64,000 bases of DNA from CBDBCU01 sp965242615 (GTDB lineage Bacteria > Chloroflexota > Dehalococcoidia > Lucifugimonadales > UBA3495): positions 372,001 through 436,000 of the forward strand of contig CBDESR010000004.1 in assembly GCA_965242615.1 (NCBI GenBank), in the 5' to 3' direction. The notes beneath the pieces are model-generated. The model had not been told where the DNA came from. It searched no databases and saw nothing but the letters and a program-made list of their open reading frames with translations. The position numbers and the translations under genes were made by a program. This document shows, one piece after another, positions 1-8,746 of the stretch (its first letter is position 1; each line of letters starts with the position of its first letter).

Positions 1-198
1 TTTGGTGTAACCGTACACGCCGGCGCGTTCCTTAAAATCCTCGCCAACGGACTCTGCCCGTTCCCGAGTCCGTTGGGCGTTGTCCCACGCTGCCTTGTAG
101 GTTTTCTGCAATTTCTTGACGCGGATGACTTGGCTAACGGCAACTCCGCCGCTAATGGCCGCCGCCCCGATAGCGATGGGAATTAAGGGTATGGGCAT
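1..198 (-). CDS. Small membrane-anchored protein, 3-prime end outside window
   Basis: Sixty-six codons are visible, starting at the ATG complementary to 196-198 and running off the left edge. A GGAG ribosome-binding site lies about 8 bases upstream. The first 20 residues are hydrophobic (MPIPLIPIAIGAAAISGG), which looks like one N-terminal membrane segment, and are followed by a charged K/R/E-rich stretch that could form a coiled coil. I do not recognise a family. It is on the same strand as cinA and follows it by 53 bases, so it may be the last visible gene of that operon. Confidence 0.6.
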   Translation of the reverse strand, partial: MPIPLIPIAIGAAAISGGVAVSQVIRVKKLQKTYKAAWDNAQRTRERAESVGEDFKERAGVYGYTK

Positions 199-251
199 AC
201 TATTTCTCCTTCAAGCAGGATGGTCGGATTTCTGCTGCCTGCATTATATAA

Positions 252-1490
252 CTACTCCCCACCCTCAGCCACAATCAGCTTCCGCAGTTCGGTTAGGGCG
301 GTGTTGGCGGCGCGGCGTTTTACTACGATGCGGCGGGGCGGGGTGCGGAAAGCCAGTTCCCGGTAGTCTTTAATGCCGGCAATGGCGATATAGACCTGCC
401 CCGGCGGCGGGTCGTCCCCGGCTTGGGCGTCGATGACGCCGGCGATGCCGATGGCATAGTCGGTTTGGCGGGTTTCTTGGGCGGCTTGAGCCATGGCGCG
501 GGCGGTTTCCGGGCTGGCCGCGCCATATTGTTCAATGACGGCGGCGGGGACGCCGCCGGCTTGCAGGATGGCCGGAGTGGGGGCGACCAAGCCGCCCCGG
601 TAGTAGGCGGCGCTATCCGGGATTTCGGTGATGCTGTTGGCAAGGAAACCGCCGGTGCAGGATTCCATTGTTGCCAGAGTCAACCCGCGCGCGGCAAGGG
701 CTTGGCCGGCGGCCTGCTCCGGGGTTTCGTCATCATAGCCCCAGATGTAGGGGGCCAGGCGGTTAGTGATGGCTTGCTCGACCGGGGCAATCATTTGGCG
801 AGCGGCTGCTGCGTCAGCGGCGCGGGCGATAATTCGCAGATGGATGCCGTCGGCTTTGGAATAGATGCCCAAGTAGGGATTTTCCTGGCCGAAGTATTCG
901 GATATTTCCTCATCAATGGCGGCTTCGGACATTCCCAGGGTTTTGATGTTGCGGGTGATGGCAACTTCGTCAGCCACTAATTCCCGCAGCTGGGGGGCTA
1001 CTTCTGTGTTCCAGATAGGCTGCATTTCCCCGGGCGGGCCGGGCATTGCGACAACAATTTTGCCGTTGCTTTCGGCCCACCAGCCGGGGGCGGTGCCGTT
1101 GCGGTTGCGGACAAAACGGGCGGAGGGTATCAGGTGGGCTTGCTTGATGTTGTGGGCGGGCATGGCGATGCCGCGGCCGGCGAAGTAGCGTTCCAGTTCC
1201 TGCACTACTTCGGGCTGGACGGCGGGAGTTTCGTCCAAGGCTTGGGCAATGGCTTCCCGGGTCAGGTCGTCCTGGGTGGGGCCGAGGCCGCCGGTGGTAA
1301 AGATGATGTCGGAACGCTGCAAGCCGCGCCGGAAAGCGTCAGTCAACATTGTCAGGTCGTCGCCAATAATGGATACCCATTGCAGGCGGATGCCCAAGGC
1401 CGGCAGTTGGGCGGCAATCCAGGCGGCGTTGGTGTCGGTCAGTTCGCCCATCAGCAGCTCGGTACCAATGGAAAAGATCTCGGCTTTCAC
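252..1490 (-). CDS. cinA: CinA family protein (competence/damage-inducible, nicotinamide-nucleotide amidase type)
   Basis: 412 residues, the usual CinA length. Residues 1-170 are a MoaB/MogA-like molybdopterin-binding domain (FSIGTELLMGE at the N-terminus, TTGGLGPTQDD near 65). The C-terminal 160 residues are the CinA amidase domain with the conserved ESCTGG motif carrying the nucleophile Ser. Family members deamidate NMN and clear damaged pyridine nucleotides in the cytosol. The usual GIAGP-type loop reads GIAGVIDAQAGDD here, so activity is likely but not certain. The start is GTG with AAGGAG 9 bases upstream. It follows the DUF4340 gene by 13 bases on the same strand and is probably co-transcribed with the ABC operon. 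Confidence 0.9.
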   Translation of the reverse strand: MKAEIFSIGTELLMGELTDTNAAWIAAQLPALGIRLQWVSIIGDDLTMLTDAFRRGLQRSDIIFTTGGLGPTQDDLTREAIAQALDETPAVQPEVVQELERYFAGRGIAMPAHNIKQAHLIPSARFVRNRNGTAPGWWAESNGKIVVAMPGPPGEMQPIWNTEVAPQLRELVADEVAITRNIKTLGMSEAAIDEEISEYFGQENPYLGIYSKADGIHLRIIARAADAAAARQMIAPVEQAITNRLAPYIWGYDDETPEQAAGQALAARGLTLATMESCTGGFLANSITEIPDSAAYYRGGLVAPTPAILQAGGVPAAVIEQYGAASPETARAMAQAAQETRQTDYAIGIAGVIDAQAGDDPPPGQVYIAIAGIKDYRELAFRTPPRRIVVKRRAANTALTELRKLIVAEGGE

Positions 1491-1503
1491 GGGTTGCGTC
1501 TCC

Positions 1504-2574
1504 TTAGGGGGAATCGGCGGCGGCCGGATCGGGCGGCGCGACCGGTTCTCCGGGCGGCGGGTCAGTTACCAACCGCTCCAGGGAGTCAGCCCAAGCCGCC
1601 GGCACGGTGAACAGGGCGGGATTGCCCACGGTGAGGGCGTAGCGGGATTGGCCGTCGGGAGTGGGATTGCCCAGGTAAAACTCATGCAACTGGTCGCCGA
1701 GGGTGCCAACGCAGACGATGGCACGCGGCGGCTCCAAGCCGTAGTTTTCCGGGTCGTCGAGTTCGTCGCTTACCACATTATCGGCCCGGGGATTGTCCAG
1801 CAGGCGGTCGGCATCGGGCCAGTCGGCCGGCGCAACGGCAAGTTGCTGATAATCCTGCCCCTCACCCCGGGAAAAGCCGGGAGCGCAGACGGATTGCAAA
1901 GGAGCGCCGGTCTGCAAAGGCTCCAGGAGGAGCCAAGAGTCGAGTTCGCGGCCGCGGTATTGAAAGACGACTTGGTCGGTCCCTTGGGTAACCTCGAAAT
2001 AGACGGTTTCATCCCGCCGGTCATTTTCGCCGTCCATATCGTAAAGACGGGGATAGGGGGGCTGAAAAACCAAGCGGTTGATGACCATTGCCCAAATCTG
2101 CGGCACGGTGAACAGTTCCTCGGAACCCACCAGGCGGGCGTACTGATTTTCGCCGTCCGGGGTAACGATGCCCATGTGGAACTCGTAGGTGCGGCCGGTG
2201 CGCTCGGTAACTCGCACAATCGTTTCCGGGGGGGACAAGCCGTATTCGGCGGGGTTGCCGATTTGGTCAGACAGCTTGCGGTTGACCCGGGGGCCGCTGA
2301 GCAGCAAGGGGGTGCCGCTCCATTTTTCCTGAAATACCGGGATTTCCCGCCCATCCTCGAGGATGAACCACTTGGTACCGCCGGCTTTTTTGTCATAGAC
2401 CGCCGTGTTGCCCTGATAGGCAACCTCGATGTGGGTGATGGTGTTGTCGTCCACCTTGAACAGCCAGGGCTGGTCGGGTTCCGCCGGGGCTTCGCGGTTC
2501 AGGGTAACCACCAGTATGGTCCCGCCAAAGAGCAGCAGGATGGCCAGGAGCAGAAAGGTAAGCCGTATGTTCAT
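1504..2574 (-). CDS. DUF4340 domain protein of a Gld-type ABC system
   Basis: 356 residues with one N-terminal membrane segment (LTFLLLAILLLFGGTILVV) and an extracytoplasmic body. The body holds two related modules of about 150 residues, each containing an NPAEYGL/DPENYGL plus PP motif followed by a Y/F-rich FxxG strand, which is the repeated DUF4340 pattern. Such proteins are regularly the last component of ABC operons containing a GldG-like subunit; their molecular role is unknown. It lies 74 bases after the GldG-like gene, on the same strand. Assignment rests on the motif pattern and context. Confidence 0.8.
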   Translation of the reverse strand: MNIRLTFLLLAILLLFGGTILVVTLNREAPAEPDQPWLFKVDDNTITHIEVAYQGNTAVYDKKAGGTKWFILEDGREIPVFQEKWSGTPLLLSGPRVNRKLSDQIGNPAEYGLSPPETIVRVTERTGRTYEFHMGIVTPDGENQYARLVGSEELFTVPQIWAMVINRLVFQPPYPRLYDMDGENDRRDETVYFEVTQGTDQVVFQYRGRELDSWLLLEPLQTGAPLQSVCAPGFSRGEGQDYQQLAVAPADWPDADRLLDNPRADNVVSDELDDPENYGLEPPRAIVCVGTLGDQLHEFYLGNPTPDGQSRYALTVGNPALFTVPAAWADSLERLVTDPPPGEPVAPPDPAAADSP

Positions 2575-2648
2575 CGGTTAAGTGCCTTGCAAGGACCTGT
2601 TGTTGTGACCGGAAAGCCGGTGTCCGGGGAAATTACCGGTATCCCCGG

Positions 2649-4631
2649 CTAACGGCGCACCCACCAGACCAGACCGGCGGCCAAGGCCATTAAGCCGGGC
2701 AGGAACAGCCAGGAGGAGAAGCGGACAAAGTTGAATTCGTTGCGGTCGAGGTTGAACTCCCGGGTGGTGATGGCTTTGGGGCGCAGGGATACCAAGGAAT
2801 AGTCCCCTACCAAGTAGTTGACGGAGTTGAGGAACAGGTCGGCGCCGCTGCCCCGGTCATAGAAACTGTTGGCAATAAAGTCGGAGTCGCCCATGACCAC
2901 CATACCGACAACCTGATTTTCGGTGATTTCCGACGGGGCGGACGGGGGCGGAGCGCCGATGGGGCCCAAGGCGCGGACATAAGCCACGGGAGTAAAGGGG
3001 CCGGGGATGTCGGCGTTGTCCTGGGTCAGGTCGGTTCTGGGGTCGGTGCGCTCCGGGTCGGCAATGGAATAGCTGCCGCCGGTACAATTGACCAAGTTGC
3101 CGGAGTCATCTACCGAGCAGTCCGGGGTGGAAGTGTAGGCCAGGGGAATGGGCTGGCGGAGGCCGCTGCCATCGTCAATCAAGCGTACCGGCGCGGCTTG
3201 CGGCATCAGCACCAAGTCAAGGGAGTTGCCCCGGGGCGTGGTGATTTCCAGCAAGGTCTCGAGGACGGACCGGGGAATGTTGGCAATCAGTTCGCCCGGC
3301 AGTTCCAGCGGGTTGAGGGTGTTCACTTGCAGGATTTGTTCGTTGCCATCTCCGGGCAGGGAGCCGTCCAAGTCCCGGATATAGCCGGCGTCAAGGATGA
3401 TGCCCCAAGATGCCAGGAATTGGCGGAAAGAGTCCGGGGTATCGGGTTCGCCGAGGAAAATGAGCCGGCCGGCTTCCTGCCGGTCGCTGCCATCGGCGTT
3501 CTGGCCCTGCAAGTAATGGTTCAACACCTGGGCGTGGGTGTCGGGCAGTTCCCCGGTAGGGCGGGCGATGACCAGCAGGGCGGCATCCTCCGGGACGGCG
3601 ACATCCGCTGCGGCGGACGGCCAGTTGAGGGGTTCGACCCGGTAGTTGTCCTGCTCCAAGCCGGCGCGCACGGAACTGTAGCCATCCCCGTCGGTGGCGC
3701 GGCTGCTGATGTTGCGCTCACCGTGGCCGGAGAGGAAATAGACGGCTTTCTGTTCCTGGCCGGTAACCAGCAGGATGCTGGAGACCAAGTCCTGCTCGAG
3801 ATGGCTGTATTCCGGGTCTTGGGGTTGAATCACATCCAACCGGTCGCGGTCTTTTACTTTGACCACAATGGACTCGTTGATAAAGGCGGTGGGAGTGACG
3901 CCGAAATACTGGCTGACCCGCTGGGGGCTGACATCCGGGTCAACGAATTCGGAACTGAAACGGCTGCCCCGGGCGGCTGCGAATTCCCGAAAGGTTTCCC
4001 GGACTTTGATTTGGCGGTTCAGGCTGGCGAACTGGGCCTCCGGGCTGGAACCGGGGCTTACCGGGTTTTCCAGCTTGTAAAAGGCGATAACTTCGATGTC
4101 CTGTTCCAAGTTGTCCAGCAGCTGCTTGGTGCGCTCAGCCAGGCTGAACTGATTGGTGGCAGTAACATCGATGCGCTGATTGTTACCGAAGGAGACAAAG
4201 TTGGCGACAATGACAATGCCAAGAAAGGCAATCAGCATAATCAGGGAGTTGACGCCATAGCGGCCGGTGCGGCTGATGAAGGCGGCGACTACGGAACTGA
4301 GGGAAATCAGCCCGACCAGCAAAATCAAGGCCGCGCCGAAGCCGAGGGCGATGAACCCATAAAGGCGCATTGAGCTGACAAAGGCGACCAACACGCCCCC
4401 GGCGATGAGGGCAATGATGCCGGCAATGACCAGCGGCGCGCCGTAGATGCCGACGGTGTTGAGGGAGGGTTCGAGGAAACTGAACAGGGTACGGGAAGCG
4501 GTTGCGGCCGCCGCAGTTTCCCCGTCGGTTTCGGCGTTGGCGGCGGTGGTTTCCGGGTCGGTGGACGGGCGGCCGCGGCCGCGTTGCTGCCGCCGCCAGT
4601 CGCGGTGGGTGTCGCCAGGTTGTTGGCTCAT
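2649..4631 (-). CDS. GldG-like auxiliary ABC transporter membrane protein
   Basis: 660 residues. An Ala/Arg-rich cytoplasmic tail of about 55 residues is followed by three or four hydrophobic helices (about 62-155), a long extracytoplasmic body, and one C-terminal helix ending in VWWVRR. This is the layout of GldG_ABC_transp (ABC-type uncharacterised transport) proteins. The body contains the family-like stretch around AVYFLSGHGER (near 300) and later VVMGDSDFIANSF, typical of this fold. In gliding Bacteroidetes the relatives GldF/GldG form a transporter with GldA, but homologues in non-gliding bacteria have no proven substrate. One base separates it from the permease, so they are surely one operon. 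Confidence 0.82.
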   Translation of the reverse strand: MSQQPGDTHRDWRRQQRGRGRPSTDPETTAANAETDGETAAAATASRTLFSFLEPSLNTVGIYGAPLVIAGIIALIAGGVLVAFVSSMRLYGFIALGFGAALILLVGLISLSSVVAAFISRTGRYGVNSLIMLIAFLGIVIVANFVSFGNNQRIDVTATNQFSLAERTKQLLDNLEQDIEVIAFYKLENPVSPGSSPEAQFASLNRQIKVRETFREFAAARGSRFSSEFVDPDVSPQRVSQYFGVTPTAFINESIVVKVKDRDRLDVIQPQDPEYSHLEQDLVSSILLVTGQEQKAVYFLSGHGERNISSRATDGDGYSSVRAGLEQDNYRVEPLNWPSAAADVAVPEDAALLVIARPTGELPDTHAQVLNHYLQGQNADGSDRQEAGRLIFLGEPDTPDSFRQFLASWGIILDAGYIRDLDGSLPGDGNEQILQVNTLNPLELPGELIANIPRSVLETLLEITTPRGNSLDLVLMPQAAPVRLIDDGSGLRQPIPLAYTSTPDCSVDDSGNLVNCTGGSYSIADPERTDPRTDLTQDNADIPGPFTPVAYVRALGPIGAPPPSAPSEITENQVVGMVVMGDSDFIANSFYDRGSGADLFLNSVNYLVGDYSLVSLRPKAITTREFNLDRNEFNFVRFSSWLFLPGLMALAAGLVWWVRR

Positions 4632-4632
4632 A

Positions 4633-5346
4633 CTATTTCCATCTCCGGAATTCCAGGGCCCGTATCGCCAGGAAAAGGAATACGGCGGTAACGCTCAGGA
4701 AATAAACGATGTGCTTGGTGTCGATGACGCCGCGGTCGAAGTCGTCGAAGTGGGACTTCAAGCCGATTTCGCTGAGGATGGTGGACAGGAAGCCGCCGAC
4801 TACTTCGGAACCGATATGGACGAAGGAAAGGGCGGCGATTATGCCCATTGCCACGAAGCCGGCCACGATCTGGTTGCTGGTAACGGTGGAGGTGAGCATC
4901 CCGATGGACAGGGCGGCCGCGCCGTAGAGAATCAGCCCCAAGTAGCCGGAGTAAATCGGCCCGGGGTCGGGGTCGGCAAAGACAAAGAGCAGCAAGGGAT
5001 AGTAAAGGGTCAAGACCAGCAAAGCCAGCAGGAAGGTAAGGCTGGCCAAGTACTTGCCGATAATGACTTCCCAATCCCGCACCGGCGAGGTGAGGAGCAG
5101 TTCGATGGTACCCAACTTCTGCTCCTCGGCCAGGAGGCGCATCGTCAAGGCCGGGGCCAGCAGAATCAGGATGATGGTACTCCACTGGAAAAAGTTGCTG
5201 AGGGAAGCCTCGGGGAAAGGGTTGCCCAGGTCAATCACGAAAAAGAAGCCGGTCAAAGCCAGGAAAATCAGCCCGACGATGTAAGCCATCGGGTTGCCGA
5301 AATAAACCTGAATCTCTTTCCAGGCCACGGCCCGGACGGTACGCAT
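4633..5346 (-). CDS. ABC-2 type permease, GldF-like
   Basis: 237 residues with about six hydrophobic helices. The N-terminus (AVAWKEIQVYFGNPMAYIVG) is the classical opening of GldF/NosY-type permeases, and the sequence RLLAEEQKLGTIELLLTSPV near 70-90 is the conserved cytoplasmic loop contacting the ATPase. It sits between the ATPase (2 bases upstream) and the GldG-like gene (1 base downstream), giving a compact transporter cassette. The substrate is unknown. The start codon ATG at 5346 directly follows the ATPase stop codon region, consistent with translational coupling. Confidence 0.88.
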   Translation of the reverse strand: MRTVRAVAWKEIQVYFGNPMAYIVGLIFLALTGFFFVIDLGNPFPEASLSNFFQWSTIILILLAPALTMRLLAEEQKLGTIELLLTSPVRDWEVIIGKYLASLTFLLALLVLTLYYPLLLFVFADPDPGPIYSGYLGLILYGAAALSIGMLTSTVTSNQIVAGFVAMGIIAALSFVHIGSEVVGGFLSTILSEIGLKSHFDDFDRGVIDTKHIVYFLSVTAVFLFLAIRALEFRRWK

Positions 5347-5348
5347 TT

Positions 5349-6311
5349 TTACGAATCCTCCTGAGTGGTGAGGTGGAGGAAAATGTCCTCGAGGCTCATA
5401 TCGTCCCGCTGCATACTGCGGAGGCTCCAGCCGTTTTCGATGACGGCCCGGGAGATTTCATCCCGGGAGTCCTGTCCGCGCTGCACCTGAACAGTATAGA
5501 CTTGGCGGCCCTGATAGTTACGGTGGCTGACCTCGGCGACGCCTTTGACCCGGCGCAGGGCGGCGGTGACTTCGGCCACCGGCCCGGCCACTTCCACCTG
5601 CAACTGGTCCACGCCCTGCAAACGGTGGGCCAAGTTGGCCGGGGTATCCTCGGCTACTATACGCCCCTGGTGAATAATCAGCACCCGCTGGCAGATGAGT
5701 TCGACATGGTGCAGGATGTGGCTGCTGAGCACTACCGTCCGTTCCCGCCCCAAGTCTTGAATCAAGTCCCGGGTTTCGACAATCTGGTGGGGGTCGATGC
5801 CGTTGGTGGGTTCGTCCAGCACCAGCACTTCCGGTTCGTGCATAATGGCTTGGGCAATGCCGACCCGTTGGCGGTAGCCCTTGGAGAGTTTGCCGATGAT
5901 GGTCTTGTGGTAGTCGCCCAAGCCGCAGAGGCTGATAACTTCGCCGATGCGCGGTTTCAGCCGCCGGCCGGGCATACCCCGCAGCGTTCCCATATATTTG
6001 AGGTAGCTGGTCACCGGCATTTCGGTGTGGAGGGGGACGGTTTCCGGGAGGTAGCCGATGCGGCGGCGGGCCTCGAGGGACTGCTCGACCACATCAAAAT
6101 TGCCCAAGGTAACCTTGCCCTGGGTGGGCGGCATATAGCCGGTGAGGATACGCATCGTGGTGGTTTTGCCGGCGCCGTTGAGGCCGAGGAAACCGAGGAT
6201 TTCCCCCTTTTTGACGCCGAAGTTCACATCCTCAATCGCCGGCTGGGGGCCGTAGTAATGGGTCAGGTCGCTGGCCTGAATCATCAGGTTGTCGGGTTTG
6301 CGGTCGTCCAT
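5349..6311 (-). CDS. ABC transporter ATP-binding protein (GldA-like)
   Basis: 320 residues from the chosen start. It has Walker A GLNGAGKTTT, Q-loop region, signature LSKGYRQRV, Walker B VLVLDEPTNGID and a downstream SSHILHHVE switch His. The C-terminal 90 residues form the extra domain typical of gliding/exporter-type ATPases of the CcmA-GldA group. An upstream in-frame extension to 6377 exists but is Arg/Pro-rich and unlike the family, so the ATG at 6309-6311 is preferred. First gene of a minus-strand operon with permease, GldG-like and DUF4340 subunits. A 9-bp palindrome upstream (6386-6414) separates it from divergent speD. Confidence 0.88.
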   Translation of the reverse strand: MDDRKPDNLMIQASDLTHYYGPQPAIEDVNFGVKKGEILGFLGLNGAGKTTTMRILTGYMPPTQGKVTLGNFDVVEQSLEARRRIGYLPETVPLHTEMPVTSYLKYMGTLRGMPGRRLKPRIGEVISLCGLGDYHKTIIGKLSKGYRQRVGIAQAIMHEPEVLVLDEPTNGIDPHQIVETRDLIQDLGRERTVVLSSHILHHVELICQRVLIIHQGRIVAEDTPANLAHRLQGVDQLQVEVAGPVAEVTAALRRVKGVAEVSHRNYQGRQVYTVQVQRGQDSRDEISRAVIENGWSLRSMQRDDMSLEDIFLHLTTQEDS

Positions 6312-6385
6312 TTCCGAAGTTGGCGATTTTGCGCCGGGTCGGGTCAAGGGCGGGAAAATCGCCAGCCGCCTCCTCAAGTTGAATT

Positions 6386-6414
6386 AAAGTATAGATGATG
6401 ATATTCTATACTTT
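6386..6414. promoter_or_regulatory. Palindrome between divergent ABC operon and speD
   Basis: Perfect 9-bp arms AAAGTATAG and CTATACTTT with an 11-base spacer. Each arm contains TATACT or its complement, so the palindrome may overlay minus-10 elements on both strands. Read as DNA it is a plausible operator; as RNA it would be a weak AT-rich hairpin. Confidence 0.4.
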
Positions 6415-6549
6415 CCATTTTGCCAATAGCCGGCGGCAGGGAAAGCCCCGGGCAATTCTTTTAGTCGGGGTTGCCAAGCCGGCCCGCGTCCGGTTCAGCA
6501 AAGAGCCGGCGGCGCAATTTTACCTTATGGAGGTTAAAGAGAACCCAAG

Positions 6550-6981
6550 ATGCACTTGGTTATTGACGGTTACGACGGGGATGTGGACAAGATGTGGGAT
6601 CGGGAACTGGTGCGGGATTTCCTGACCAACTATCCCGACAACCTGGGGATGACGCGGATAACGGAGCCCAAGGTTCTGGAATACAACGGGCCCAAGGTGG
6701 AGGACGGCGGGGTGTCCGGTTTCGTCATCATTGCCGAAAGCCACATCAGTATCCATACCTTTCCCTACCGGAACTATGTCAACATTGACATCTTTTCCTG
6801 CAAGTCCTTTGACGGGGAGCGGGCGTTGCAGGAGGTGCGGGAACTCTTTGCCTTTCAGGAAATCAAGCACTGGCTGCTGGACCGGGGGCTGGAGTGGCTG
6901 GACGGGGCGCAGGGATTGACCGAAACCGCGGAGCAGCGTTCCGTGCTGAACTACGGCGGCGGGGGCCGGCCGCGGGGCTGA
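6550..6981 (+). CDS. speD: S-adenosylmethionine decarboxylase proenzyme
   Basis: 143 residues, the small prokaryotic class 1b size. The enzyme decarboxylates SAM to provide the aminopropyl donor for spermidine synthesis. The self-processing site is visible as AESHISIHTFP with cleavage expected between Glu63 and Ser64, Ser64 becoming the pyruvoyl group; the conserved Cys of the CKSF motif lies about 20 residues later. GGAGG sits 16 bases before the ATG, a slightly long spacing. It is followed after 4 bases by the agmatinase-family gene, so the two genes probably supply both branches (propylamine donor and putrescine) of spermidine synthesis. No spermidine synthase gene is in the window. Confidence 0.95.
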   Translation: MHLVIDGYDGDVDKMWDRELVRDFLTNYPDNLGMTRITEPKVLEYNGPKVEDGGVSGFVIIAESHISIHTFPYRNYVNIDIFSCKSFDGERALQEVRELFAFQEIKHWLLDRGLEWLDGAQGLTETAEQRSVLNYGGGGRPRG

Positions 6982-6985
6982 ACCG

Positions 6986-7894
6986 GTGGACATAAGCATT
7001 CCGTGGATTCCCGCCAACTTTCTGGCATTGCCGCCGGAGCAAAGCGACCCGGAACGGGCGGGCGTCCGGCTAATTCCCGTGCCTTACGACAGTACTACTT
7101 CCGTGCGCAGCGGAGCGCGGGAAGGGCCGGCGGCCATTATTGAAGCCTCTTACGGCCTCGAGGATTACGATTGGGAGTTGGGGCTGGAGGTAGCCGAAGT
7201 AGGCATTTACACCACGGCGGCCCTGGAGCCGCATACCGGCGACCCGGCGGAAATGACGAGGCGGGTCAAGGCGGCGGTCGGGCAGTATATTGCCCCGGAT
7301 AAGTTGGTAGGAGTATTGGGCGGAGACCATTCGGTTTGCATCGGGGCGGCCTTGGCGCATTGGGAAGTCTGGCCCAACCTGTCGGTGCTGTATCTGGACG
7401 CCCACGCCGATTTGCGGGACGAATACTTGGGGACGGCTTGGGGGCATTCCTCCGGGGCGCGGCGGCTGCACGAACATTGTCCGCTTACTTTGGCTGGCGT
7501 CCGCAGTATGTGCCGGGAGGAACAGGACTATTTACGGCAGCATAACATTCCGACCTTTGGCTGGCCGCCGGCGGCCGGGATGGCCCGGGATGAGTGGCGC
7601 TCGGAAATTGTGGCCGGGCTGAGCCGGGAAGTGTATATCAGCATTGACCTGGATGCGCTGGACCCGGGAGTGATGGCGGCGGTGGGGACGCCGGAACCCG
7701 GGGGGATGGGCTGGCTCGATGTGATGGCGTTGCTCGAGCGGGTAGCCCAATCTTGCCGCATTGTGGGCTTTGATGTGAATGAACTGGCGCCCCGGGCCGG
7801 GCCGCCGGCTTGCGCTTATACGGCGGCCAAGCTGGTTTATAAGCTGATTGGGTACACCGCTTTATCGCCGCATTCGCCGATTGGCGGCGGGTGA
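6986..7894 (+). CDS. speB: Agmatinase/arginase-family ureohydrolase
   Basis: 302 residues with all metal-binding motifs of the ureohydrolase fold: GGDHS (near 112), DAHADLRD (near 137), SIDLDALDP (near 215) and PEPGG. Given its position 4 bases after speD, agmatinase (agmatine to putrescine and urea) is the most likely activity, although sequence alone does not exclude other guanidino substrates. GTG start; the ribosome-binding site would lie in the GGGGCTGAACCG end of speD, suggesting coupling. The C-terminus ends in a short Pro/Gly tail. Confidence 0.88.
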   Translation: MDISIPWIPANFLALPPEQSDPERAGVRLIPVPYDSTTSVRSGAREGPAAIIEASYGLEDYDWELGLEVAEVGIYTTAALEPHTGDPAEMTRRVKAAVGQYIAPDKLVGVLGGDHSVCIGAALAHWEVWPNLSVLYLDAHADLRDEYLGTAWGHSSGARRLHEHCPLTLAGVRSMCREEQDYLRQHNIPTFGWPPAAGMARDEWRSEIVAGLSREVYISIDLDALDPGVMAAVGTPEPGGMGWLDVMALLERVAQSCRIVGFDVNELAPRAGPPACAYTAAKLVYKLIGYTALSPHSPIGGG

Positions 7895-7992
7895 ACGGTA
7901 TCCTTTTTGACAGCGGTTCAGCGTTTTCCCAATCTGCTCCTGTCTGCTCTTGGCTAACACATCCTGAACCGGTGCCCACAAACTCCCGGCTA

Positions 7993-8021
7993 TTGACAAG
8001 GCACTTCCGCGACAGTAATAT
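7993..8021 (+). promoter_or_regulatory. Sigma-70 promoter of the ankyrin gene
   Basis: TTGACA, exactly 17 bp, then TAATAT, 29 bases before the ATG at 8050. Confidence 0.6.
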
Positions 8022-8049
8022 GCACTATATTCTAATCAGGAGAACTGTC

Positions 8050-8709
8050 ATGACTGGAAAACCCCTTTCCTTGCACGAGCTAGCCGAACAATCTGGGAAA
8101 GCCGACGCTATCACCTCAGCCATTGCTAATGGCGCCAATCCTGACGAAAAAGCAGGACAGCGCCAAGAGGCTCCTCTCCACGTAGCTTCGCGCAACGACA
8201 ATGTCGAAGCCGCCAACGCTCTAATTACGAGCGGTGCAAACACCGAAATCCGAGACTGCGACGGCGCCAACGCCCTAGAGGTGGCGATCTGGAAACACGC
8301 CTCCGTGGAAATGGTAAAGCTGCTGAGCAGCTACATCCAAATAATGCCCAAGAACCTCCACGAAGCCACTAGCTACGTTTGCGACCGCGCAGTCATAAAA
8401 CACATCCTCGAGTTCGGGGTAAATCCCAACATACCCAACCGGAACGGCAACACCGCGCTACATCTTTACGCCCAGCGCGGCAACGACCAAGAAGTAATCC
8501 GTGACCTCATAAAGCACGGGGCTGACCCTAACGCGCGCAACAACTTTGGAAATACCCCCTTGCACTCCGCCAAACAGCGCAACCCTAACACCGGCATATT
8601 CCAAACGCTGGTAGCAGCCGGCAGCGACCTTAACCTCAAAAACATGGACGGAGAAACTCCGTCACAGATACAGTTCCTACCCCCGAACGTCAGGAGAGTG
8701 CAATTCTGA
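8050..8709 (+). CDS. Ankyrin-repeat protein
   Basis: 219 residues containing about five ankyrin repeats (motifs such as APLHVASRNDNVEAANALITSG, NTALHLYAQRGND and NTPLHSAKQR). No signal peptide, so probably cytosolic and protein-binding. The ATG at 8050 is chosen over an upstream in-frame extension because of AGGAG 9 bases upstream and the promoter at 7993-8021. The sequence is noticeably less GC-rich, with more A-ending codons than its neighbours, which suggests horizontal acquisition. Partner unknown. Confidence 0.85.
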   Translation: MTGKPLSLHELAEQSGKADAITSAIANGANPDEKAGQRQEAPLHVASRNDNVEAANALITSGANTEIRDCDGANALEVAIWKHASVEMVKLLSSYIQIMPKNLHEATSYVCDRAVIKHILEFGVNPNIPNRNGNTALHLYAQRGNDQEVIRDLIKHGADPNARNNFGNTPLHSAKQRNPNTGIFQTLVAAGSDLNLKNMDGETPSQIQFLPPNVRRVQF

Positions 8710-8746
8710 TAAACCTTGGTAACACCCCCCGGAAGGAGCCTTCGTT